A stretch of DNA of 64,000 nucleotides from Mesostigma viride (lineage: Eukaryota; Streptophyta; Mesostigmatophyceae; Mesostigmatales; Mesostigmataceae), in contig RPFO01000299.1 in the NCBI GenBank assembly GCA_009746045.1, forward strand, positions 1,079,807 through 1,143,806. Reading direction: 5' to 3'. Below are positions 32,244-41,606 of this stretch, piece after piece. The notes below the pieces were generated by a model. It was not told the DNA's origin, searched no databases, and saw only the letters and a list, made by a program, of their open reading frames with translations. Each line of letters opens with the position of its first letter. The first letter of the stretch is position 1. A program made the position numbers and the translations under genes.

Positions 32244-33970
32244 GTGGTATGTCATGGGCTCTGAGCGGTGTGCTCCCCTTCATAGCTCCCAGTGAGCACT
32301 GCTAACGCCTCTTTTTGGTGCTTTGTGTCTGTGGTTGCCAGCCATGGCCGACTCCCATCCTGAGGGGACACCCAGGCCACCTGCCAACCCAAGAGGACGT
32401 GAGGGCTACGTATGTCTTTCAGCACGACTACGCTGGCCCCAGAGCCACAGGTACTTCGATCCAGGAAGACGCTGGGTTCGTGGAAGCCCATTTTCTCAAC
32501 CTGTTCCAGCGTATGGTACATGATCAGCAACGGCACGAGCAGCGTCACGGGGCCTTGATAAAGGTTGATTAATGTGGAGGGTTGGTTACTCAGATGGCAG
32601 AACACTTGAGGGCTGGGCACATTCCACTGTGGGTTCTGCTGTGCCTGCAGTCTGAGGCTCCAGTAGCTCAGGAGGCTATCCCCACCATGGTGGCCTCAGT
32701 CCCTCCTCTACGGAGGCTCCTCCACCCCCTAAGGTGGTGGTACACTTGCCCAGGTCTGTTGTCCCAACAAAACAGGTGGAGCAGTTCTTGGACCACCGTA
32801 ATGTGTCCTGACAGTGCGAGTGGTGTAAATCCTTGTACACAGCCATGCAGGCCCTCGACCAGACAGTGGTGGAGGAGGGTGAACTAGTACCTGAGGGTAT
32901 GGTAGAGTTGGCCCTGGACTGTCTGCCCCCCAGTCTTTGTGAGATTGGTCACCCATGGTGGCTTACATTATGCACACCGTCTTTGCAGTGTACCCGTGGC
33001 CTTCGTTTGACATGAGGCCGGTGGAGGGCCAGGACTTGATGGCGGCTCTGCCCAGTGACCTGAGACTCGCCTTTGCAGAGCTCAAGCCAGTTGGATATTC
33101 CCAGACCTACACTGAGCTACTTGAGCAGCTGTCAAGCAGGGAGAGTTTGACATGACTCCGTCGTCCAGCTGCTCTGTGATGTCATGTTTTCCACACAAGG
33201 ACAGCACAGTCTTTGTGGGGCTGCAGTTACCAAAGTTCCCTAACGAGCTGAGGGCCAGGCTCACACCTTTGAGGGTGCTGGTACCCATCTTGGGGCCAGG
33301 TGGGGGCCTATCAAGGCCTTTCTACAGCTGTGGTGGGCCTATAGCAGCTGGCTATGTCGCCATAAGACTGCCAGTGGCTGGGTCTTCGACCCCTCCGACA
33401 GGCTGTGGTTACTCTGTCCTACCCTGCCCAGTGCAGTAGGTTTTCAGCTGAGTTGGGCAAGGCTGCTGAGACCTGCTGGCTATTCAGGTCAGCAGGAACT
33501 GGCCAGATCTGGTGTCCATGGTGGAGCATTTCCCAGTGTTTGGAACGAGGGGGAAGGATACGAAGAAGGGGGATTGGTTCACTTTGTGAAGGGTTTCCAG
33601 GATGGTTGGAGATGGGCTGTGGAGTGAGGTGGGGATCCAGAATGGAGGAGGCCAGTTCTGATGTCCAGTCCAGATTTCCAGTAATGACAGTTCTGAGTTC
33701 ATGGTAGTCTTGCAGTTGTATTATCCAGGCATGGTTGCCTGTGTGTTAGTCACTTGATGACATTTCATCTGTGGGTGAATTTGTCTTATTCAGGGTTGAC
33801 AATGATCAGATGATAATGAGATAGGAGGCCCTTTGGGGATGTAAAAACCCACTTGCTTGTCCCAAGAGGTGGTGGACTTCCTGTTTATTGTTGTGTTGTT
33901 TTTGTGGAGGTTGTTGTTTTAGTCTTCTTGGCTTCTAGGAACTGGGAGTTCCTGTCTTGAGGGGGAGATA
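32244..33970 (+). pseudogene. Long 3' internal region with remains of an extra ORF
   Basis: After the chromodomain, 1.7 kb precede the polypurine tract (GAGGGGGAGATA, about 33960). Overlapping short frames (32344-32523, 32582-32887, 32833-33015, 32955-33155) carry sensible protein, for example LPSDLRLAFAELKPVGYSQT at about 33043, which looks like one gene broken by indels. I recognise no domain. Extra downstream ORFs are known in some Gypsy lineages but their role varies. Confidence 0.45.
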
Positions 33971-34187
33971 TGTAACAACCAAATGTTACATCCAAAGTTT
34001 TCCTACTGTTGATCTTATTATGAGTTCTTTAGGACAATTATTTGGGAAGTTAGGAGGCTTCGACGTCTGACGGATATTGGGCCTGCTGAGATCTGGAGAA
34101 TTTATTGTTCTACCCTCATTGGTCGTGGCCTGATCCACGTAGGGTACTTTGCATGGTTTTGTTCAGTCAGTCATAGATTCTCTTTAA

Positions 34188-36094
34188 GGGGACTCGCACG
34201 TCCAAAAGCCTGAAAAACTGACTTTAATGAATATCAGTTCCAATGCACTTGGGAACCATCTAGTGATGATTGAGTACCATAAATATGATGTTTGGACATT
34301 CATGCCACCACTTGTTGGGGTTACTACCCCCAACCACGCACCGGTGGCGAGCTAAAAATAGAAAAAGACGCTATTTATGAGATATTTTGCCCAAGACAAA
34401 CCACTTACCCAAATGACCTACCCATACATTCCTGCAAAGTTCCCCCACTTCTAAAAAATCTGGGCTATTCACATGGTCAAAATAATCACATTTGTTTGAG
34501 TTATTAATTTCCCCGCAAAATGGGTACTTTTTTGAGCCAAAAAAAATATATCAAATCATCAACACATCGAATGGGGTCATCCATACATGCGAAATTCCAC
34601 TGAGTGGGGGGAAACACAACCCCAAAGTTTGAGCTCATTCTGACAAGCGTAGCTTAAGTTATTGATTTTCCTGTGATGCCACCTGGGTAGACGCTAAAAG
34701 AGAATTGAGCTAGTGCTGAGCCAAAATGACATCTGTTTTGCTACCCTAGACACCCCAAAACATGCCCCCTTTGATCACGGAGTGTGAGGAGGATGTCCGG
34801 AGCGTCATACGCCCCACCCCTCCATCGGCACAGCCAGCCTTGTGAGTCTACCCTTAACAACAAGGCTGGTAGGACGACACGCCTGAGCAGCATATGTAAT
34901 GCCTATCTCAGGCTAATAATGTGTGATTTTGTGCCAACAACCAAGTTGTTTCACCCAACAACACATTAAAAACCATCTTCCAAAATGCCCAACAAGCCGG
35001 CCACGTGGAGGACCACACACGCAGTATATAAAGAGAAAATAAGCTGACTTTTTATCCAGCCAACCTGTGGCTAGCTGCTCTGGTTAGCATGACAAAGGGT
35101 ATCATTTACTCAGTGGGAAAGGTGAAGAGACCATTGGAACAACCTACCTTATGCATGTGCCACCAAAGCATTGTGTCCCGCAAAATGCACACTGCCTCCT
35201 TTCTAACAAGCACGAGCCACTTTCTTTAGGAGATAGGTGCCAGCTCGTCAGTGTCTGGGGAAAATGATGCCGCTGCTTAGGAAGACCGCGTGAATTTCCT
35301 CGAACACAACTGTCTATAAAGCAAAAGAAATTTCAGAGAAGCATGGAAATAAAAGCATTACACCTTCCCGACAGGTTGCGGGCCACGCGCTGCAGAAAGC
35401 CAGCTATGTCACAGACGAGCTTGCTAAAAGACATCCAGGAATCCAGCGATGCAGCGCCAGGACCCGCAACTTCCTGGCTGCATCTGGCCGGAAAGAAGGC
35501 AAAAAGCTTACGCTCAACGAGCTAAGAAAGCAGGAAAACGCTAGAGTAAGACGTTTAATACAATAACGTACCATAACGGGCATTTATTCGTGCCCAGGCG
35601 CACAAGAAAGGCCACCCTTTCATGGAGAGGTTGGGCACGCATCGCGCAGGCCTAATGTTATCTTACCGCAAAATGACGGGAAAGGTAAAGATAGCAGCGG
35701 GAATTTTTACGGCTTTAGAAACATCATTAAACTAGCTTTCCTTACGACCATCAAAACTGGCAACAATCGACAATCACACCGGCAGGCATCCATTATACTT
35801 TATTCATCCCGACAGAAATTCAGGCCGGACCCCCCCTGCCGATGGCAAAGAAAAAAAGCCCGCGACATTATAGATCGCAACCATCCCACCATAAATTAGA
35901 ATCAGTAACTAATTTTCTCCAACAATCGAGCATTTTTTCTGCTTTCAACGTGCCAGATTTGTCACGTTTCGTCTAAATGCAGTCGCCATGGCCACTTCCG
36001 CAAGGGGTGCGCGCACCGTGCACCCACTTTTCACGGTACGGAGGGTACCGCGGAATTTTTTTGGCGCGGAAAATATTCGCCGCGCCGAGTCCCC
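34188..36094 (+). mobile_element. TTAA-type DNA transposon, copy 2 (complete, 1.9 kb)
   Basis: Inserted in the LTR with TTAA on both sides (34184-34187 and 36095-36098); the uninterrupted LTR has one TTAA at that point. Termini are GGGGACTCG and CGAGTCCCC, a 9 bp perfect inverted repeat. TTAA duplication is the piggyBac habit, but piggyBac ends normally start with C, not G. No transposase-sized ORF is present, so it is non-autonomous. Confidence 0.9.
34292..34507 (+). CDS. Small 71-codon ORF of the TTAA element, copy 2 (hypothetical)
   Basis: Same length and start as the ORF at 303-518 in copy 1. The third copy at 63797 does not keep it open. See that entry for the substitution pattern. Confidence 0.25.
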   Translation: MDIHATTCWGYYPQPRTGGELKIEKDAIYEIFCPRQTTYPNDLPIHSCKVPPLLKNLGYSHGQNNHICLSY

Positions 36095-36780
36095 TTAATA
36101 CCGTTGTACCTGGTGGATCTGGTTCCAGGTCATGGAGATTCTGTATGTGCTGGCTTTGTGTTGTGTTGAGGATTCGGAAGCTAAGATCTTATCTTGAGTG
36201 ATTCTCACTTTTGATTGGTCCTTCCGGGTTAGGGTTGAGCCGACTCTGCGTGCACGATGACTTTTATCCTGTTTGTGGCGGCTGTGCATGTGAGCGTGTA
36301 AGAAAGCTAAAGCTATGGTGTAATTCAAGGGTTTCCTTGTTTCATCAATCAAACAACCCTTGCCAAAAGTCAACTATAACTTCAACAGATAGTCGACTTG
36401 GATATAACTTGTCTGTTGTGTCTAACAAGGGTGGGGACTCATTCCCTTAACTGTTGAAGATCCATCTTCATTGCTTCTCTGGACGTGAAGTTATCTGTCG
36501 CGACTCCAACCCAGGTATAAAGATCTTTTCACATCAATGTTGAAACTGAGGCTGTTGCAAACACAACATTTTTAGTCGTTACAGTGGCTTGCCCACAGGG
36601 TCGGGCGTGTGAGCCTTGACAATCTTCTGCCACCGCGTCGTCAGTGTTCTGCATGGCAGTCCAAAGAAAGGAGAGAGAGTGGATGCGGTATTCAAACTGG
36701 GCTGGGACCAGTAGGTCATCCAGCAACATCTGGACGTAGTTCGTGGCATGTTTCCCTACCCTTTTGGGAATGCCCTTGGG

Positions 36781-36810
36781 CAGTCACGTGTCTATTAATT
36801 AATTAATTAA
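36781..36810 (+). mobile_element. 30 bp LINE-1 insertion (14 nt of 3' end plus tail)
   Basis: CAGTCACGTGTCTA followed by TTAATTAATTAATTAA equals the last bases of LINE-1 (antisense of 41513-41546). It is flanked by an 18 bp direct repeat TTTGGGAATGCCCTTGGG at 36763-36780 and 36811-36828, which is single in other LINE-2 copies (48565-48580). Confidence 0.88.
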
Positions 36811-37170
36811 TTTGGGAATGCCCTTGGGGCCAGGCCAGGTCAGAATGTGCCGCCCTGGCTGGCCAAGCCGCTGGGGGCCTGCCAGACCAAGGGCGGTGTC
36901 GACCTGGCTGGTGCGAGCAAGGTGTCCTACAAATGCTATCCTACGCTGTCTGATCTCGTCCGAAATACGAGGCATGCCCTGATACAAAGACTCTGATGAC
37001 GGGCGCTTGGAAAACCCTACGTTCAGGACCTGTCGGAGCATGATTCCTGTAAACTGTGCCGTCTAGCCTAGATGCCAGGGTGGGTGTGAGTGTCCACGCC
37101 TCGGCGCCGTACGTGAGCACCGTGAGGACGAGGACCTTGAAGAGCATGCGCTCTTCAGTCAAGTAGCCTT

Positions 37171-39595
37171 GTGCATTGAAATTATGGCTGGCTTACGTGT
37201 AGAGCGACTAGATGACCTAGACGGTGGGGCCGGAAACAGCTTGCTTGATCAGGGCGTGTGTTTCGAGCCTAACTGGCCGGGAGTGTCCAGGGGTAAGCAC
37301 CATTGCTGCGATCGCTCTCCCACCATTTACGAGGAAATACCCGCAAATGGGAAACCACTGAAAAGGTCTAGCTAGTCACTCATTACGTTAGCCATGCCAT
37401 GATTCCAAACGTCCAAGAACTGCACACGGTGCAAAGGCAAAAATCCGGAGGACAGCACTTTCAAATGTGCGGCGGGAACCAAAAGCCCGCGTATGCCAGA
37501 AAACATCGTGTTGCTGCAGCGACGCGACGATGTGGACAACGAATCCAGTTCCAAGCTCGGAACGGCCGCAAAGGAGATCTGGCACCACAGGGTTCAGATG
37601 TGCGGAGATACTACGCGATCCAGCCGGTCCACGACCTGTTTGTAGAGCTTGTGCCAAGGGGAAGCACCGAAGTCCTACTATAGATCTATGGTGCCCGCGA
37701 CCCTAGGGGTCTTGTCTAGAATGCCGTCCACGTTTGTAAACACGCTCCTTCCCCACTGCAGGGGGGTTGTTGTCCTCTATGACCTGGGCCCTCTTGGCCT
37801 TGTCCATCATCTTTTTCCAAAGCACCGAGAGGCCGTGATATACATCAGGGGTGGGTTAGCATGTGCGTGGCCGGGTGGGTGGGTCACCGGTTGGATGGAC
37901 GGAGTGGTGGCTGGGTGCACACTGCACGCCTGCACGGGCACGCGGGTGTACCAGCAGTTGTGTGGGTGGTTGGCCAGGCGGCTGCCAGCACGGGTGGGTG
38001 ACTGCATGGATGGCTCGGTGCGCTCAAAGCGCAAGAGACGGAGACATGGGACATGCCAATGACATCACGTGAGCATACGTGGATGCCAGGTGACATGTGC
38101 CAGCCTGTGACAGTTGTAGTGCACCTTGATGTTCGGCACGTTCTCAACATGCATTACATGTATAACATGCACGGTGTGTGTTGATAGCAATCAAATGGCT
38201 GTGTAACTGATTTGTGGCATGTATTGTTCACCTTTCCTTCCCATTTTGTATAGTGCCGAATAATTTAGAGAGTCTGTGATCAAGTCATGGCTGATATGGG
38301 GGGCATAAGTCGCTCAATGATATGGAAAAAGATGCAGGACAAGATGGCGCGGCACCAGGTCGTGGAGGCCAACACTCCCACTCCGATAGGGAAGGCGTGT
38401 GTCACCCTGCACCGCCGCAACCGTGCCAACCGGGGCCCTGCAGCCTAGACTAGACTAGGCAACAAGGCAATCAGAAACAGCCAGATTAGCATAGATTTCA
38501 TTCATTCGAGGGTCGATGCTGCGCGGCTCCCCAGTGGGACCGCGTATAAGTACTTATTATCGTAGAATATCGAACATGAGACAACCAGCGCACGATTTGG
38601 TGATCCAGTTGAGCAGCTAGAGCTACCCCCCACACATCCTGATGCGCGCATGTGGCTGGCTGAATGCACAAATGAAGCATACGTCATGTACCATGTTACA
38701 TGTGGAACATGGATCTTTCAGGCCTGCACTGGTTATCTCATGGATACCACCACATACTTTTATGCTGAAATGCTAAGTTCCTGGAATGAATTAGGCAACC
38801 CAAAAAAAGCACCACATATATATGCTGGACATCTTGCCTCTAGCAACTTTTTTTCCTGCACATTACATCAACAGCAGGTGCAAACATGCGTACACCAGTT
38901 GTTCCACGTAATAGAAAACAAGAAAACGTCACCATCTTTTCCACGATCACGGCTACAAACCCGTTGAATCAACGTAGGGCCTGATGGCATGCACCCCGGC
39001 TGTCGGCTGTAGGGAATTATCGACCCCAGGCTACCCTAGCTAAGAACGAAACTGCGAACAACATGCACTCTTCCCCGGAGAGTGGCGGCAGCATCGAACT
39101 TATGCAGCTGTCAACACTGTACTACGATAGTCGATAGCGCTGGAGTGCTGCACATGGATGGCTTATAATGCGTTAATGATGGGAACCTGGTAAATCAAAA
39201 TCCTTAAGCCTCTGTTGGAGGGAGAACTCGGAGCCTCGTAAGAAAGAGTCCGAGCCACTGACAATGTATCATGGATTAGGCCCCCAAACCGTTCTTTGCC
39301 GCTACACAGTACGCGGGCCCAAACTTGCTGTCTCAGCTGAGGACCGTCCTGATAGAATTTAAACGAGCTTGTTGCTTCAACGTCATTCGTGTAGGGCACC
39401 ATCAATCGACGACGGGTATGGACGCTGGATCAAAAACTACAGAGTCAGCTGCCTTTAATCCGCGATGTATTTCCTCGTGTGTGTTTCCCAACAGGTGATT
39501 CCTGGCTGTGCGAGGTGCTCCACGCACGGGCACGGGTCGCCTGATCGACGTGACACCGGAACCGTCTGTGTAGACATTGGGCCCAAGACATTTTA
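37171..39595. other. Low-repeat stretch with no confident gene
   Basis: No transposon signature is obvious. One open stretch at 37414-37647 (plus) has CTRCKGKNPEDSTFKC, which could be a zinc-binding exon, but it lacks an ATG and its flanks are closed. G/T-rich short repeats occur at 37860-38000. Other ORFs are below 110 codons without recognisable features. Confidence 0.4.
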
Positions 39596-39633
39596 TATAA
39601 ATATAGACAACTTGAAAGTGTCGGACATAACTT

Positions 39634-39706
39634 GGCTCCGTGGCGCAACGGCTAGCGCGTCTGACTCCAGATCAGAAGGTTGCCCGTTCGATTCGGGTCG
39701 GGGTCA
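39634..39706 (+). tRNA. tRNA-Trp (CCA), copy 1
   Basis: 73 nt cloverleaf: acceptor GGCTCCG pairs with CGGGGTC (two G-U pairs), D-arm with GGCTAG, anticodon loop CTCCAGA (CCA), T-arm GCCCG-TTCGATT-CGGGT, discriminator A. A box and B box (GTTCGATTC) are in place. A TATA-like AT stretch (TTTATATAAATATAG, about 39590) lies upstream and a T5 run at 39715 downstream fits a Pol III terminator. No intron, CCA not encoded, as in eukaryotes. Confidence 0.95.
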
Positions 39707-39764
39707 CTGAAATCTTTTTGCCTCTTGCGCGACCTCTTCAATTTCTTGTCACAACGTTTGGCAA

Positions 39765-39837
39765 GGCTCCGTGGCGCAACGGCTAGCGCGTCTGACTCCA
39801 GATCAGAAGGTTGCCCGTTCGATTCGGGTCGGGGTCA
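39765..39837 (+). tRNA. tRNA-Trp (CCA), copy 2
   Basis: Identical in all 73 bases to the first copy and 131 bp downstream in the same direction. Flanks differ, and the T-run (TTTT at about 39863) is weaker. A recent tandem gene duplication. Confidence 0.95.
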
Positions 39838-39980
39838 TGTGACACTCTCACATGCCTTTCGCTTTTAACGATTTCACCGCGGCTCACTTACTCACAGTCG
39901 TTTTTGTTCCTCTTATATCTACCCTTTTCTACATTGATTACTTAATCAACGACTTACATGGATTTACAGTGTTTCGATTA

Positions 39981-41229
39981 GTGGCAGTATGCCGCCAAAT
40001 GTGGCGGGGTGGCTCCTTTTTTGGCAAAATGTGGCGGTGCCACGCACTTCGACAGGATTCCCAAAAAGCTACAATTTGGCCGTGTTGTTCTACTTTGTAG
40101 TTTCGTTTCGCCACAGGGTGGCCGTGCCTGAAGTTCACTCTAGTACATTCTGATTATGACTAGTACAGGTTACACCACAATTCGCGGTGTCAGTAGGAAA
40201 AATCCATGGCAGACGTTGGGCCGTTTAGGCCACCTGGGCCGCCGCAGGTAGGTAGGGGAGGAGAGAGAAGAAATATTGCTAGTGTGCCTTCTCGCACCGG
40301 GCTTGGCCGGAAGCCTTTGGTCCTCCCAGCCGGAATGCGATGCAAACCAATCTTTCCAGGTCCGAATGGAGCTTGGGAAAACCAAGGCGACGGTAGAAAT
40401 CGCTCCCGAGTGTTACGTCGCGTAACAATCTGTCATAGTTACGGACGTAAATTAGGTCCTTTGCCTCAGTCGCTTCTAGGTTTACGTTTAGTCTGTACCG
40501 GTGGACAATGTTGATTAGGTGTCCCGGTACCTCGGTGCAGTAGGTGCCTTCGACGCCGCGCCGCGTACTTTAGTAGTGGTCCTTATCCTTCCTTTGTTTA
40601 GAATGTAGTGGACCAGCGTGCATCCGTGTATCTGTAGGCGAGGGCCATGTCGGCCCGAGCATGCTGGACCGTTGGTGATCATTTATGCACGTCCTACCTC
40701 AGTCTCGGGTTGGCACTTTGTGTGTGTTATGAATTGACACATATAGCTAGGGTCATGGCGGTTTAGGTGTTTCCTTCGTTATCCTGGAGTAAACGGGTTT
40801 TGGTTGAATGGCCGGCCTATGGCATATTACAGTCGTACTTATGTTAATGCATTGAGATCTAGTTCGTCACGTTCGTCTTTCGCACAGGGTTTAAGTAGAG
40901 GCGGCCTCACTAACTTAGGTACCGTTCGGCGCGGCCGGGTTAGGTAGAGGAGGCGGTAGAGCACCGAGCCGCAACACCGAGGAGGCGAAAAGGATTAAAT
41001 ATAGGTCGAAGGAGACGCGGGGTGCTGCTCGGGTAGAGAGTGACTGAGGGGGCGTCGCGCCGCGCTGACCCCGCTGCCGGCAGGGTCATTTGCTGCACCA
41101 AAAAGCCAGCCCGCCACACGTGGCCATGCCATGCAAGCCCAATTTTAATTGGCTTAAAGCCACACATTGGCCAGGTAAACTGAAGTTTTCATAGTTCGAA
41201 ACGCCACAAGTGGCCTAGCGCCACTGGTA
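39981..41229. mobile_element. Possible element with imperfect inverted ends (AGTGGC...GCCACT)
   Basis: The left end AGTGGCAGTATGCCGCC and the right end (inverted) AGTGGCGCTAGGCCAC are similar, and GTGGCGGG-TGGCT-TTTTTTGG recurs inverted inside each end. No target duplication was found and no ORF is recognised, so this is tentative. Confidence 0.3.
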
Positions 41230-41339
41230 ACAAAAACCTTAATCGAATCACTGATGACACATTCCTCTTATGTATACTCACGCCCTCATGGGTTCACATC
41301 TCTATTGCCCTATCAGCATTTTCGGGACCGTCCCGGAGG

Positions 41340-41512
41340 AGATTTCGCCTCGACCCCGGGGGGTTCGGGGGGGGGGAGGGGGGTCCGAATGAGGGTTGGG
41401 CGTAAAGGGCGTCAGGGAGTTCACATAACGTAAACACGTAAAATGGAAAATAGGGTGACGTAAAACGTAAAATCGACGTAAAGGTTTACGTGCGTAACGT
41501 AAATACGTATAA
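41340..41512. repeat. G-rich run and ACGTAA-rich repeat, left part
   Basis: A run of G tracts (about 41355-41385) is followed by many copies of ACGTAA or its complement. The ACGTAA stretch resumes at 46720-47065 on the other side of LINE-1, so LINE-1 landed inside it. Confidence 0.6.
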
Positions 41513-41606
41513 TTAATTAATTAATTAATAGACACGTGACTGCGTCACGTGAGCATAAGTCCTCAGTGGGAGGGGAACATGGGATGGAATGGATGGTATA
41601 AGCTAT

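Larger units (their letters stand above)
25275..36583 (+). mobile_element. Gypsy-type chromovirus, 9.4 kb without its nested insertion
   Basis: LTRs at 25275-25974 and 33971-36583 (the latter interrupted by 34188-36094) begin TGTAAC and end GTTACA. Target duplication GTGGC at 25270-25274 and 36584-36588. The LTRs differ by about one substitution and two single-base indels. Gag, protease, RT, RNase H, integrase and a chromodomain follow in the Gypsy order, with frame changes near 26.4, 29.2, 30.0, 31.2 and 32.0 kb. Confidence 0.95.
33971..36583 (+). repeat. 3' LTR of the chromovirus, interrupted
   Basis: LTR parts 33971-34187 and 36099-36583 together equal the 5' LTR (702 against 700 bp). Confidence 0.93.
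25087..37160 (-). mobile_element. LINE-2 copy, 5'-truncated, split by the chromovirus
   Basis: Bases 25087-25274 and 36589-37160 are two halves of one LINE-2 insertion with a (TTTAA)n-type tail at 25087-25115. A 10 bp target duplication AAGTAGCCTT lies at 25077-25086 and 37161-37170. The right half covers the C-terminal part of the RT protein (LINE-type TYGAEAW and ASRLDGTVY blocks near 37050-37110). It is truncated near the end of the RT domain. Confidence 0.88.

Noticed and set aside
34188-36094. Harbinger-type (TAA duplication, GGG ends) assignment
   Set aside because: The direct flank is a full TTAA on both sides and the ends are symmetrical only if TTAA is the duplication; the diverged copy 3 also starts right after TTAA.
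40206-40514. 102-codon Pro/Gly/Arg-rich plus-strand ORF
   Set aside because: No motif, no codon pattern distinguishable from background, and it lies inside a possible transposon.
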